From assembly GCA_921293015.1 (NCBI GenBank), contig OV121088.1, forward strand, positions 22,047,645 through 22,111,644: DNA of 64,000 nt, in the 5' to 3' direction. Both the position numbers and the translations under genes were made by a program. This document shows, piece by piece, positions 13,578 through 27,800 of the stretch. The notes beneath the pieces were generated by a model. The model searched no databases. It was not told the origin of the DNA and was given only the letters and a program-made list of their open reading frames with translations. This DNA is from Phorcus lineatus. Taxonomy: Eukaryota; Mollusca; Gastropoda; Trochida; Trochidae. Position 1 is the first letter of the stretch, and the number at the start of each line of letters is the position of its first letter.

Positions 13578-14041
13578 TACTTGGGAGGCTGAACTCAACT
13601 GACGTGGGACATTAGTCCTGGTTGTCCTTCATTGCTTGATTGACCTCTTCTATTGTAAGATCATGCTCGTATAAATAGTATTTCCTAGATTATTTATTTA
13701 TTTGTTTCCTCAATTTTTGCTTTCCTGTTAAAAATATAGATCTTTTCTGTTAGGGAATTTTGCTAAAAATATAAGTTACCAGTATGATATCACAATACAC
13801 ATATACACTATATTCGTTTCTACTTTTTCATAAGATAATCTGAAGATTGTGGTTCACAAATGAAATGACGGTAAATTATCAGGAGTTTTTGTTCATACTG
13901 ATTGAAGTAATCATGTGATATAATAATCTGCCATTTGGTGTTTTTGAGAATTATATTTTACCTTTATCTATATGATCTCATTGTATACAAATTTTGTAAA
14001 TATGTATGAATCTCACGTGTCTTCATTTCCATGAACTGTGC

Positions 14042-14047
14042 AATAAA
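14042..14047 (+). promoter_or_regulatory. AATAAA polyadenylation signal
   Basis: An AATAAA hexamer lies 465 bases after the TAG stop of the 6924-13577 gene. It is the best candidate for the end of that transcript, leaving a 3' UTR of roughly 480 bases. Confidence 0.5.
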
Positions 14048-14623
14048 CAGAATTCCGAAAAATTATGTATCCCTTTGATTTTCAAAAGTAGCATTTATAT
14101 CCTGATTAATTATTCACATTAAGAATGAGCACTAAACGCTTTATTTAACATTGTTAAATGTATGCTTATTGTTTTCACTATTTTATTTGCAAATATGAAT
14201 GTGGAATGTTAACTTAATTTTCATATTTTTGCCTGTTCATTTAGTGTGGCAGTTAAAAAAATGAATGAGATAGTCTATGCTAGTGTATGCGATAGTCTAT
14301 GATACTCAGTTGAAGTAAAATTGTCAATGGCGTGACACTGTGTGTCAAACTCGTGAGATTATAAATTTTTCTGACACGTAAATGCATACTTTGTTTTTGG
14401 GTGTACACTTAATGACGTTCATAGATTTATATATTTTGTAAATTCATTAAAATATTTAGTATGTTTTCTACAAAATACCGTTGATTTAATAAAAAATGAA
14501 ATAAATACATTTCAGTTGGTTTTGTTTATATTTTAGCTATAATGTAGCATCCAGCTTACTATGGTTAAAGTTGTGTTATGTGTTCAACGTATACTTAGAG
14601 GTGTTTGTACATACCTGGGTATA
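14048..14623. other. non-coding stretch, nothing recognised
   Basis: AT-rich spacer between the end of the first gene and a family A MITE. No open frame or repeat stands out. Confidence 0.5.
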
Positions 14624-15111
14624 TTAAAGAGCCACTCCATGATTTTCATAACATATTATTTACCATTGATACGAACCTATATGTCATATGTGGTGATATA
14701 AAATCAAATAATTTTAACTTTTCATGTCCATAAGACATATATATGACAAATACTGGTTTTCCATGAAAATCTAAAAACATCCTTATAAATGCACAGAGGT
14801 GTAGATATCACGTCCAATATACATTGATACTAGTTATATAACCTAAGAAACACTATCAACTCCTAACTGCCCTCCTGGCTGTTTTAGATAAGTCTCCAAA
14901 ATTACGTTTGACTACTAGTATTTGATGCGCGCCACTGTTTGGTTTTCGATCATAATTGCGACATTCTACCTTCATATTGTCACTGTTAAAAAAAAAACCA
15001 ATAACCTTTAAAATGTGTCTTTTTGGTAACAGTTGATACTTTGCGATCAAATGACACCATTGATTGAGTTTGGCATATGTGACTCCAACAACTCACGGAG
15101 TGGCTCTTTAA
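14624..15111 (+). mobile_element. TTAA MITE, family A, copy 1 (488 bp)
   Basis: Starts TTAAAGAGCCACTCC and ends GGAGTGGCTCTTTAA, so the terminal inverted repeats are about 15 bp with TTAA at both edges. The interior matches the copies at 18984 and 52466 almost throughout. It has no coding capacity. A TTAA target is typical of piggyBac-type elements. Confidence 0.88.
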
Positions 15112-17077
15112 CGTCATATGTTGCATTTGTGTCCTTGTCTTCAACAAGAAGATATTATGGAAGCGGAGGAACAAGGAACATTACAAGTTTGCACCAGATG
15201 GATCACATCACAGGAATGCACGTCAAGTTTCAAATGTCTATCAATGACCAGTCAAAACTGAATGGAGAGGTTAAATTTTTTTAGTGACAAACAGATAGGT
15301 GAAAAATATTATACTATGTACTCAAATGATTCAGGTAGAAAAATGATTCAATGAATATGAAATTGAAGCATGTAACTGCTTTTGAGTAGGTCAGACTATT
15401 CTTTAAAACTTCAACTAAATACTATTTACAGTGGTGACTGTGGTCCTTGTGTCAACTGCTGGAAGAAAGGAGTGATAACCTGTAGCAATTGAATCATAAC
15501 TTACTGAGAGTGACTGGGTTGACATGTAAATACTGATAAGATATTTACAAGATTTTCTTGAGTCCTGAAATAAAAGGTCATGACCCTGTTCGGTCTCTAT
15601 ATAACAGGTCACTCATGTAACCTCAGATTATTGTTCTAAATGGCTGAAACATTGCACAGGGTGCGAACAACAACTTTCTCTTCTCTGAGATTAAACTTAA
15701 ACAAGTGTTAAGGTCAACCTTAGGTTTGCCTTTTGAAAAGAGCTTTTGAACATAATCAAAAGTGTTGATTTTGGAGGCAAGAACAAATGCATATAGTGGC
15801 TTTGATCCAATTTTTGTGTGTCGCACCATTGCTCCCAAAATTATCATTCAAGAGATGAAAAATACGTCTACGCAAAAACCCAATGTTTTTCCTTCAAATG
15901 AATCACTGCAGGCAAAGAGGAAGTGAGGTGTGTCCGTGTGTTCCTCTAAGACAGCAGAGGTAACACCCTCATTGATCCAGGATTAATGTCCTCATAGTGG
16001 ACGCGTACACTCTGGATTATCGAGCATGAAGAGGAAGCAAATGTATCTTCGCAACTTTAGAGGTAGTCTGAGTAATAGCTCGGAGCCAACAAGGCGCTCT
16101 TGCGAATAATTGTTAGTGCCAACACAAAGTCCAAAAGTGAGGATTTTCAGCATCACAAATGTTCTAGCGGTTCAAAACGCCTAAAAAATGTTTCACAGTT
16201 TCAATAAGGAAATAGTCGAGAGAATGGGTCCTCTTTGTTTCGTATATCAAGATAATTCAATTCAATGTACAAGCTGTAAATTTATGAGCAGGATAATATG
16301 GTAAAAGGTAACTAATTTTTGTTGCACTGTTACCACTCGCCTAATGAGTCTGGTAATGCCTTCTAAATAAACATAAACTTCCTTTATACGATTCGTAATG
16401 TATTGATCCGTTGCCGTGTTGTCAATTCGACTATACTGATAATAAGTTTTAGCCGTACATATAAACGCATTTATTCCGTGTCAATTCACTTTGGTACTGT
16501 ATATCTGTCTAATGATACAAACTGACTAACGGCATAAACCAGTGATAAAAACAATTATAACCAGTTGCCTACTGGTTTGTTAAATTGTAGAAATCGGTAA
16601 TGGTGTCTATATTGCTCCCATAAGTGTGGTTGAGTTGTTACCTTCAGACACTGACCACTTGGCCGCCTACTGACCCCTGGACAATAAGTCTGGTGTGACG
16701 TACACAGTGACAGTAGCAGCAGTTGGATATTATACAGTAATCTTGGGATTATAGATTAAGTTATAATTGAATCTATCGAACGGCATAATGAATACCAGCG
16801 CTCGGAATTTAATACCTCTCTTGGCTTTCTGAATAGGTCATGCTTGAATGAAAATTATTGATGTCTTGGAATGTATTTAAATGAAGTTTATAGCCACTGG
16901 TCTGCAACATACGAAATGACAATTTGTACGTTATAGAATAACAATTTGAAATCGGTCAACGACTATATTCATAGTAAACCAATGGTAGTTTTCATATCAT
17001 TGATTGATACCTTTATGTTCCCGTCAACTCATGTGAAGTGTACTGAGCTAAAACTGAAAGAATTGAACATGTGACAC
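15112..17077. other. intergenic stretch without a supportable gene
   Basis: Minus-strand open frames at 15415-15612 and 15623-15847 lie close together but are in different frames and match no family I know. They could be remnants of a decayed coding repeat. The rest is AT-rich and featureless. Confidence 0.4.
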
Positions 17078-17548
17078 TTAAAAAGACCCAAAGTATGTTT
17101 TATGATTTTGTATGTAGCTTGAATAAGGGCCAAAATAGCATATGTCCTGAGCTAAGTTCAAATAACCCGTTTTAACTTGCATCTTTATCTCTGAAATGTC
17201 AAAATTATCACATTTTCTTGTTTACAATGACAAACGAAAAAGAGCCATATAAATGTTAGGAAATCAAAATATTTCGTCCAATATACATGTATATTAGTTA
17301 CATGATTATTAGTTGAAGGAACACTGCCAATCTATATTTGGTTTGTGTCTGCCAAAATTACGTTTGAGTCATTGGCGCGCGCCATTGTCGGGTTTTCGAT
17401 CACACATCGCGACTTTACCTATTTATTGTCTGAACTATCAACCATCAGGATTCTGATTTTCTGAAACAACCACTACATCTCGATAAAATAACAGCATTTA
17501 TGAAGTTTGACATATTTGACTCAAACAACATACTCTGTGGCCCTTTAA
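17078..17548 (+). mobile_element. TTAA MITE, family B, full length (471 bp)
   Basis: Begins TTAAAAAGACCCAAAGTATG (a diverged 5' end) and ends ACATACTCTGTGGCCCTTTAA. The core at about 17355-17400 (AATTACGTTTGAGTCATTGG, then a CGCGCGCCATTG tract) is shared with other family B copies and, more weakly, with family A. Confidence 0.85.
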
Positions 17549-18221
17549 GAGATTATCCAGTGTTGTCATTATGGAGATTATTCATAGGGTATGGTATGTT
17601 TGATTGGTGTTATCCACATGGACATTGATCTTTAGGCATTAGCATTATGATTGTATTTCTGACATTAAAGGTAAACTTGCAACAGAAATGTCCCAAGGAT
17701 GATAAAAATAGAAAATGAATTGATAACATTCGATTTTTTGCTAACCTTAAAACAAATATAAAGAATGGGATACAAAAAAACTCTTCTTTTTTCGAAAAAA
17801 CCTTTGTAAAATATTTCATTTTCAAAAATCTGTTATTGTGACACCAATGTTCTCGTAGAAGAGATGGATGTCGACACTTAATGACGTAGCGCAATAAACC
17901 GAGGATACAAGACATGAAAGAAACCCATTATTAGATGGTACCATAATGAACACGGAGTGATTGCCGGAACACGTCTCCTCAGGGACTTAACAAAATGTTA
18001 AATGTTAAATGTCTGTGCACCGATCGTTTCGTGTAGCATTAGTTAGGAGTGCTCTGAATATACCTGGAATCCCCAATGAGTTTATGATTTGCCGGATTTG
18101 GACAGAAATAAGAAAAAATTCGGTGTCACCATATAGGCCTGTGAAACTGAATTGAATGTAAGCATTTCTGCTAAATGATTTCTGATAAAATATTTTGCTT
18201 AATTAATACCGAAAAGACGCT
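17549..18221. other. spacer between MITEs, nothing recognised
   Basis: AT-rich sequence. A minus-strand open frame (17610-17915) is Phe/Leu-rich with no motif and no ATG context of note; it is not called. Confidence 0.45.
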
Positions 18222-18642
18222 TAGTTCTTAGTAAAGTTCAAATCGCCTCCCTAAACCTTCATCTTTATCTCTGAAATGACAAAATCACGTTATTTTCCGA
18301 TTTCAATGAAAATTTTGCACTCGACCGTAAAAATGTTTAAAAGTAAAACGTCTGGGCCCAATTTACATGTATACTAGTTGAATGACCTACGTAACACTTA
18401 CAACCCATATTGGTATTTTTATCTGCTGTGAATAAGTTTCTAAAATTACGTTTGAGTTATTGGCGCGCCATTGTCCGGTTTTCGATCACAAATTACTACT
18501 GAAACCTGCCTATTGTCGCTATACTTAACTGATATGTATCGGGATGCTGATATTCTTAAACCACCACTACTCCTCAATGAAATAACGCCATTTATAAAGT
18601 TTGACATATTTGACTCCAACAACATACTCTGTGCCCCTTTAA
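18222..18642 (+). mobile_element. TTAA MITE, family B, 5'-truncated copy
   Basis: Homology to other family B copies starts near AGTTCTTAGTAAAGTTCAAA and runs to ACATACTCTGTGCCCCTTTAA. The first 120 bases or so, including the 5' terminal repeat, are missing or too diverged to see. Confidence 0.75.
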
Positions 18643-18983
18643 TAAGTAGTATGTTCGCTACTTAATCACACACAAAAAGCTTTAAAAAATTCAATTATTA
18701 TTCAGACTTTCTTCCACATGTATATATTGGTTATTTGTAAAGCGGTGTAGTCCTTCGTTGGTGTATTCAGTTACGTTGTTCCATTGTCATAGTAAACATA
18801 AAATTATAAACATCCTTTTAATTTAGGGATTAATATGTGAGATGCATTGAATTAAAAATACTACAAGGTATGTTGAAAGTTATGATATACAAAAAAGGAT
18901 ATAACAAAACGTGGTTTATTTTTTGGGGAATTTATGTGATGATTTTTGTAGACTAAGGTTTCGGGGGGACTTTAAAGAAGAGC

Positions 18984-19459
18984 TTAAAGAGCCACTCCGT
19001 GAATTTCATAACATATTATTTACATTTGATACGAACCTAAATGTCATATGTGGTGATATAAAATCAAAACATCTTATCTTTTCATGTCCAAAAGACATAT
19101 ATATGATAAATACTGGTTTTCCATGAAAATCTAAAAACAGCCTTATAAATGCACAGAGGTGTAGATATCACGTCCAGTATACATTGATGCTAGTTATATA
19201 ACCTAACAAACACTATCAACTCCTAACTGCCCTCCTGGCTGTTTAGATAAGTCTCCAAAATTACGTTTGACTATTTGACGCGCGCCACTGTCCAGTTTTC
19301 GATCATAATTGCGACGTTCTACCTTCATATTGTCACTGTACAAAACAAATTAGCTTTGAAATGTGTCTTTTTGGTAACAGTCGATACTTCGCGACCAAAT
19401 GACACCATTGATTGAGTTTGGCATATATGACTACAACAACTCACGAAGTTGCTCTTTAA
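18984..19459 (+). mobile_element. TTAA MITE, family A, copy 2 (476 bp)
   Basis: Starts TTAAAGAGCCACTCCGTGAA and ends CACGAAGTTGCTCTTTAA, with TTAA at both edges. It is nearly collinear with the copy at 14624. It lies only about 340 bases from the truncated family B copy, so this stretch is a MITE cluster. Confidence 0.88.
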
Positions 19460-19499
19460 GAATGCATTATTTGTTGACAATGCTCTAAGTTGTAAGCCT

Positions 19500-20350
19500 T
19501 GAGGTAATACCAAGGGCCAACATTTCAGCTCATGGGGCCTTAACGCTAGAAAGATCCATGGCCGCCGTCCGTCGTCCATGTGGCGTCGTCCGTAAATTGT
19601 TCACTTAAACGAGGTATTTTCTGGAACCGCTGCATCCTCAATCATACAATAATGTGGGGATGTTCCTTGCACCTAGGAGATCCGAATTTGTACTTATAAG
19701 ATTGCAAGCCTCATTTTTAGCTGCAAATGTAATACAGGGTTATTTGTTTTAGTACCTGACTGTCGCAAGTGATCGTTTTATTTCTACAAAAACAATTCTT
19801 GGATAGGTAACTAATTTTCAGCAAATTGAAGTCTGCATTGGACTAGAACAGTGAGAGGGAATAGAAAAACTGAAACTGTCAAAAGTTGGGTTATTCTTTA
19901 ACTTTTGAAAAAGAGCTTCATAAGTGATGTTTAGTGTGCGTCATCTTGTTAGGGGGACGAATTTTGGATTTATGACTTATTCACAAAATAATAATCCCGT
20001 TGCAAAGATGCCCGGAAGAATTCCGCCAATTATGTTTTCAAATCCTTTTTTGAAAAACTGTCACTTTATACATAATGAATGATTTATTTCTAAATATCAT
20101 GAACGATATTCTTTAGTTTTATCAACATTTTGGTTATGGCAAAATTTTACGCACACCATTGGTCAGTTTAATAAATAAAGGTTTCGTCGCTAAATGTAAA
20201 ACATTGTTCTGATCATCAAAATGAGAATTTGATAAGTTATAGTATCAATAGTTTTGAAGTTATATCAAAATGATTGATAAAGGCCTTTTTTGTGATGAAA
20301 ATGCCCTTCCCGCCCTTAACAACTGCCCCAGGGGCGGGATCGTTAGTAGC
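19500..20350 (-). repeat. possible dispersed repeat with GTCCGTCGTCC motif
   Basis: The tract near 19560 (GCCGTCCGTCGTCCATGTGG, then CGTCGTCCGTAAATTGTTC) and the following GGAACCGCTGCATCC-like sequence resemble a dispersed repeat that I recall from molluscan genomes. There is no second copy in this window, so the call rests on memory of the motif and its ends are unknown. Confidence 0.25.
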
Positions 20351-23300
20351 AGTTGGGGTCCTTGTATTTGATTGGTCATATCCTTATAACTGCAAATGAA
20401 GGAAACACTAATGACGCCTCAGTTGAAAGCAAGTATGCTAAATAATATGTGGAACCGGTTTATTTGAGGCCTGACACAAATGCAACAAATTGTGAGAGTT
20501 TTGTAAAATGAGTTACAATTGAACCCGTTCTCCCCTAAAAAGCCAAACGTATAAATTAAAATGCAAGTTACACGGTAGGAAACAGGTATGATTTTAAACA
20601 GTCTGCTTTTTATGTACAAGTAAAAGCGATTTTATGAGTCCGTTGCGAAATATTTATTTCTAAAACACAATAAAGATGGTCAACCAATGTTTCATCAATG
20701 TTTAAACAGTTGAGAAAGCACAAATCGAAAGACTCAACCGCAGTTGGAAATAGGGGGGAGATTTTTAAAATTTGATTGAAACCCTTGATATTAACTGACG
20801 TACTAGGATGAACATGTATTAAGGGTAAATCTGTCTCCTTTGTTTTCAGTTAGGCTGATTCATCGTTATACTTGCATTCCTCAGCGGAAACATTTCTCTG
20901 TCCATAACCATGCTTCAAGCGAACTAAATACAACATTTATTTAAGAAAGACCTTTTCGGTTCGATTCAAGTTGTAGGACCTAAATGAAAAGATGGTTTTA
21001 GAAACAACGGAACTGCTAAGGTAACTTCCCTGTGGGTTGTTTATTATCATGAATGTTTGAATTTTTGTATCTAAATAAAAAAGGTAAAGTGTCGTGCAAT
21101 AAAGTCCGGAAGTTGTGCCAATGTTGTCGTAACAAATGTTCGTCATTATACATTTACACATTTCATCAACATCACATTTGAACATAAACATTCCAAAAGT
21201 TGTACAATGAACGTATACCCCAAACATGTGTAAAGTTTTATTAAAAATGAACGATCACACAATTGTATATGTATATGTATGTAAAGTAATAGTATTCTAA
21301 TGTAATGAGATGGGACTCTTTAAAAACCTATCTTTATGTGTATCTGCTTCATGCGCTGAAACCAGCTAAACAAATACGTTCACATGGCTTAAAAAACCTA
21401 GGAGTCACGTGCCCGGATCTTAATGGAATTCCAAACTCTATCCTGCTCTATATAGGAACACGTGAAATGGTCATTAACTTTGTCGACGAGTTTTATGGTT
21501 AAAAAGCAATGTGTTATGCCTCACGTGGTCTTTTATTTGAACACTACGGATATGAAATGATCAATAGTCTTTGATATATCAGTTATTTCGAGCTATACCA
21601 ACCCAGTTCTTTGTTACTCGTGTAGTAAACATTGTATGACATGAGAACTCATAAAATATCGTCTGTTCAACTAGGGACTTACAAATACTCCCTACCGCCT
21701 ACACCCCGTATGTAAGTGTGTTTTACTGATATAGTTGTACCTACTGAAGTTCACAAATGCTAACAGTTCTGTTCTGAATTTCTGTTCTGTTTTGAATACT
21801 CAAATAAGAAGTTAAATATATGTCTTTAGATACATATACGTGATTGTATATATACATTCATGTTCGTTGATCCTTATCTAATGGCAAACAAGTTTACATT
21901 TCTTATCCATATCTATCATGTTTTCCTATGTCATGAACTTTAAAAAGGGTGTCATGCGCCAGTGGGCCTTTTTTCACTGTAATGTTAGTTTCTAAAAAAG
22001 TGGCATGTGCCCAACATTTTCTTTGAAACTACTTTAATTTGACCAGTTATGCTTTATGAGTTTAACCTGACAATCTTCCTCCTGAGACCAATAGCATAAA
22101 AGCTCTTTTAAAATTGTAATCAGTAATCAGTGTGTACTAGAAGCAAGACAAGTAGTGAGTAGTGTTACTATCATCTCACTATCCGTGATAATCAAGGCTG
22201 AACGTTCAGAAAAATTGTTGACCAATAAAAGTGTTATCGGAACGTGTACCCTTCATAATCGAGAATGTCATCTTTTTTTGCGTCAGTTTAGATACGACGT
22301 TTTTTAACAGGAGTTACTGCTGCAATATTGAAACATGCTTGTTCATCCCAAGCGTAAGTACGTTTCGCTTAGTATAATGAGTATAGTCATCATGAGTCAT
22401 ATTCTGCTGATTGCTATCAGAACAGGGGTCAAGTACACAACCCCAAAAACGTCCAGAACACAGAAGAAAGAACACGACCCTTTATGACGCAACTTATCTT
22501 AGTACTAAGATAATCGTAAGCTATTACTAATTAGAAAACTAAAAACTATTCTATCGCTAAGAAGAGCTAAATATTACAGGCCAGAACACCACATATTTTA
22601 CAGATTATATCTTTTTCTAATGAAGCAATTTAAGCCATGTTTAAACGTAATATATATTTTATATATATAATCAAATTTTACGAGGACATGCTTCAATCAT
22701 ACCATTCATCGTGCTAGTAGCTTGACGACTCCAAAACTCAAAACCAAAATAAAATCTGACCAGTGAATGGCAGTGATTGACAGAAATCCTGCAGTAACGC
22801 TTTTTGTTTTCTGAACAAACTGCCTCATGAAATGAAGCTTTCATCATTATTAACAACATTTATTTAAAAACTCGAAACTAAGCTGTTTTAAGCACTACTA
22901 CTATAACTACTACTACTGCTGCTGGCGCTACTAGTAGTTTCTTTTATTTATTTCTGATAATTATTACAACTATTTTTTCTTATGATGCTACAATATTTCT
23001 GCCTCTTCTTCTCCGACTTCTGATAATTAATTTTCATTATGAATTTTATTTTCATTATTCTTTACTGATACAGCAATTGTCTCAGATAATGTTATTGCTA
23101 CAAGTAGTTTGATCCCTTTATAACAATATGTACCCGCTTCCAATCTATATCCACTTGTCTTACTGACTGAGTATGCGTGAAGGAAAACCCGTTACGGTGA
23201 ACTGACTTTCATTTATGATATTGTCAACTGTACGTAACAACAATGAAGTTTATGCCAAGGTGGAGATTAGTACCTCCCTCAGTACCCCGTATTATAACGG

Positions 23301-24427
23301 TGGTATAATGTTGTCACACCTGTCAAAACAGCTCGCGGCATAATGAGGGGAACCACGATTAGTACCCCCCAGCCACGGGTGAGGTCAATGACTGCGCATG
23401 CGCCCAGGTAAAGCCTTACACCTACAGACGGGACAGCCCTCATTCATTCTGGATACGGTATTGGGAGGGTCAACACAGGATTTACTCAAAAGGCCATGAA
23501 TGAAGAAAGTCTTTCAGTTGTTGGCATAGCTCTGCTTTCACGTGAGTTGTTACATTCGTATGTTCTTTAGAAATCTGAAATGGTGTTCTGTACTCCCAAA
23601 GTTGGGGTAGTTAAAGCTCCACCTTTTTTTGCTGTGCACCTCTCTTACATATGGTGTTTTTACATCAAATAGATTTCAGCGTAAGAGTTGCAACGCTGAG
23701 AAATACGATGCTTTAAATGAAAAGATTGTATAATGGTATCTTCATCTTCAAGTTATTGTTAACCGTTATATTGTATTTCAAGTCACTCAATCTTAAGAAG
23801 CATTTTATTCCTAGAAAAAAATTGAGCAGGAAAATGTCAAACATGATCTATGTCTAGGCTCATGGTCATTCCCCACATCGTAAACTACTTCATAAAGCAC
23901 ACATTTGTAAACACGTGTAGAACGTAAATATGCAACTTGACATGTGTAAACTCACATGTAAATTTCATCAAAGTTTTTATATGACCTGTATTTCCCATGT
24001 ATCTACTTGACTCAGCTCAACCGAGACTTCAAAGACTTAAAGGCTTTCATAAAGAATATGATGTAACCCTTAGAGACTGGGCACCAGTCTATTAGCCCAG
24101 CTTGCACTCCGCACGCTGTTGACTCGATGACTTGTGTCGCTGTAGTCCGGATATTCCGCTTTCCGCAATAGACAGTCGTATGTCATATGTGTGTTATGTG
24201 AATAAATACACTGTCACGAGGAATTGTCGTTGACATGTATATGAGCATGTGTATAAGCATATGAATATCCTGTCTGGAGAGGTTGCATGGGATATTGTAT
24301 CACAGACAATTTAGATGAAAAATAAATTCATTATCTTGTTATAACATTGATCTTATTATTCCCTATAGAAGATGAATACGAAATGCAAAGGAAATTAAGT
24401 TTTTAATGACAACACAGTGAACCTCAC
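20351..24427. other. intergenic stretch without a supportable gene
   Basis: About 4 kb, AT-rich. Open frames on both strands are short, without family motifs or paired splice signals. The only structured sequence seen is a small CTA/CTG trinucleotide-rich patch at about 22894-22937. Single exons of a distant gene cannot be excluded. Confidence 0.4.
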
Positions 24428-24713
24428 CCAAGTATGGATGAAATATATACAATGTATGTCCCGGATGACGGCGTTTAATATTTAACTTCAAAAGGTAGTG
24501 TGGGAATCCTTCATTTTCGTATTGTGTAATCTGGACTTCTTTGGGTTTGATTGATCTTGGCGACAGGCTAACATTTGTATCGACAGGCAAGAAGTTAGTT
24601 GACAGTGGAATTTTGCACTGTACTGTTAAACCCGTTATGAGAAGCAGAGAGTATAATGTGAATGCATAAACACGATTTAGATATGCAAGTAGGCCAATAC
24701 GGAGCGCCTTCAC
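24428..24713 (-). CDS. candidate exon with a hydrophobic segment, unrecognised
   Basis: A minus-strand frame is open over about 116 codons and includes a hydrophobic run (YAFTLYSLLLITGLTVQC) followed by a polar stretch. That arrangement would suit a signal peptide or membrane segment. A good donor (CTTGG|GTGAGG) lies at 24428/24427, giving an exon end after HPYLG. The frame has no ATG at its start and stays open upstream to a TGA near 24760, so it would have to be an internal exon. No partner exon was identified. The frame may be open by chance. Confidence 0.2.
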
Positions 24714-24816
24714 ATTTCTTTCGCCGTTACATTCCTGTCCAAGTTCCAGCTCGCTTAGACACTGTCAGCACAGCGAGATGCTGAGTTCATCACGTGCAGA
24801 GTTCATGAACATTAAT

Positions 24817-24850
24817 ACACTTGTCACAAATGTACCAAAATGACAAGTGT
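24817..24850. repeat. small inverted repeat, 10-bp arms
   Basis: ACACTTGTCA at 24817-24826 and TGACAAGTGT at 24841-24850 are exact reverse complements around a 14-base loop. No function is evident. Confidence 0.5.
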
Positions 24851-27800
24851 CCACAGACTTACTGGACATTTTTACACTGGTCACATATGTCCAGGTAAGT
24901 TTGGTCCAAAATTACAAATATCCGGAGAAACAACGTTCACTGTGCCTCTTATCATGCTAAATTCAAGCTAACAATAACAGCCTCACTGCAGAATTAAAAC
25001 ATACAGTTTATTTATCTTTTAAATTTTGCAAGCGGTTAAATATCCCAAAACACCTGCACATAAAGTACACTGGTGTACGACAAACACTAGTTTGGCCCAT
25101 TTAGCTTTTGACCTCCATCCTTGTTGTGTTTCATGTAACTCGTTACATAACTTTGATACTTTTAAAGACAAAATACGTAACGCATCCACTAAGCTCAAAC
25201 CATATCATGTTATGGCTTCATAGATCGACAACAGTCTCTAAAATATTTACCACAACAAACTTTCAAAAGAAACGAAACTCGCGGTAAGAATGTTACCTTC
25301 TTATTGAAACGGCAACTGTGAAGTTCAGGTTGAAATTTCAGGATTTAAATATCACAAAAATAAATCTATACATTTACAAGCATACTTTATTGAGGTTGGT
25401 AGTCAGTAAGTCTATCACCTTTAATGGGGGGTGTCGATTTCATTCTCCTGTCCCCAAGTCGACAGTTAAGTCTTACAAACAGTCTTTTGTGTATACAATA
25501 TCCCTTTACTGTTTATCAGTGCTGACATCTCTTCCTCCATTTACTATAAGTGCACAACCTTATATCATGGGTGGATGTTTATCGCTGACTGTCTTCAAGT
25601 CTTCTGAAGTTATAGATTTTATCCCTTTCATAATATGAAGAACAAGGATTACTGGCCAAAACGTCAACTATTGTTCAACCTTGACGTTGTGGCAGTTAGA
25701 TTAAGTTGAGTGAACATGTATGCTTTCGAAATTTATGGGAAGTGGCAATATGTCTTAAAATTAATTTTCAAGAGTAAATCAATTCGTTTGAAAGATATCT
25801 AAAGATTGTATGTCTATCTCCTACTCAATCGTGCCCTTTCATAGTTTCGCGATTTATTGACTTCAAGCATCTTTCGTTCATTGTCGTTGCCCAAAAATTG
25901 GTATGAAAGTGTCAATGAAAACAGATTGCCCAGTGATTTACATGAACTTGTGGCAGAGGACGGAAACGAGAAAAAATCGGAGTACGGTCGAAGGAGAAGT
26001 AGCTATAGCATCACATATAAACTTGGGCCTACATTTATAACGGTCCTTGTACATACCAACTATTCTGGTATAATTAGTCTTTAGGGGAGATCGACCAAAG
26101 AAACCCTTGAATAGTATACTTGAAATAAAATCTTTGGGTAAAAACTTGGATAGTATACAGGTAATATGTGTAAAGCTTAACAAATCTTGGAGAGGCTTAT
26201 ATGTGACTGGAATATTATCTGACTGTATATCTATCTGACGAAACGCCATTAAAAATAAAAATAACTATAACTGACACTGCATGTCGACTTGCTTTAAATG
26301 GCGCGTGACGTAAAATATATTCTTTATTCCGGTTTTTGTTTGCGTGACGTAAAATGCAGTAGTGCAGAACAGACATACAATATACTCCCGGTAGTCCAAC
26401 AAGGTCACAGAGACTTAAACATATGATACATTTGGAATATTGAGCTCATCACAGTGTATATCAAGCTATCACATTTCATAAGAAAGTTATCATTGAAGTA
26501 ACGATGTATTGCCACATTGTCTCAAAAGGATCGTTAGGCCACGCTTTTCATGGTATCTAATCGTACTGAAAATCAAAATCAAGCGAGCTTTTGCCCTTAT
26601 GCTCTACGTGAGGTTTCCGTCCTCGATGTTGGAATTGAAGATTTAGAATGAAGACTGAAGACGCAGAAACATGAAAGAACACCTTTAATTTTGTTTGAGC
26701 ACAAATGGTCGCTATCTTTTACTTAACAGGCTAATGAAGCTGTGAGATCCATTCCGTTTTGGTAATCGATTTGTCAAAAGAGTTCTGAAAATAACAACGA
26801 CATCTTCATTCTCTCAAATGGGTTGCAGGACAAAGGACAGATGATATGAATAAAAGTGTAAATTATTTTCTATGCGGTATCTTGCTCCCAACAAAACATG
26901 GCTCTGACATTGATGTTATAATGCGGTTGTTAAAAATTGCGAATGACCCCACGGTCATTATTAAAAATGATGAATCAATTTTAAGTTTACATTTAGGAAT
27001 AATAAGGAAATATCAACACATATTACTTGCCTGTATTCATTCATTTTACCTGAACAAAGAAAATTCAATAATATACATACTGCTGGCTTCCACCACCATT
27101 TTTTAAACTGATTCATAATTTTTTCATGTTAGTGAAGGGACATTAAGGAAATATCAACGAAACGTAACTTTCATATATACATTCTCTTCAGCTGAAGGGG
27201 GGAAATTTGGCTCGAAAGCTTCACGCTGTCCTAACGAAAACTAACCGATGCAAGAACATTCTTTAAAGTATAAGCTTACATTTTATACTTCGTGTGACAC
27301 AGTTTTTTTCTATTTTGAAAGCAATCAGATATGTTTGTTCATTCTTTAAAAGCTGGAAGAGTCACCTTGAAAACGGGCTTGTTTTTGCTCACCTGTTCGA
27401 ACGCAGAAGACTATATGTCATACAAATATCTACATTAAGCTATCTGCACTAACGCGTTACAAATCCTACCTTGTATGGTTAAACTTGTACATAGGCTAGT
27501 ATAGATAAGTGTTTGTAATTCGATATGGCAGTTCTGCATCCTTGAAGAGATTATGCAGTATTATGTTTGATCCTTTTTTCACATTACACGTTTAAGTATT
27601 TCAATGATAAGGTCAACGGTTGTTATAAAATGTCTAGATATATTTGAACCGACAAATGAAAGGGGTTTTATTCTACTGAAACGACCCCCTGCATTTGCCA
27701 CAATGCAGTCATAGAAATATGATCTTACACAGTGACATATTTAGAAACTCTTATCACTGAAAAAATATGCAAACGATTAAGTTTCTTTAATTTTGGCAAA

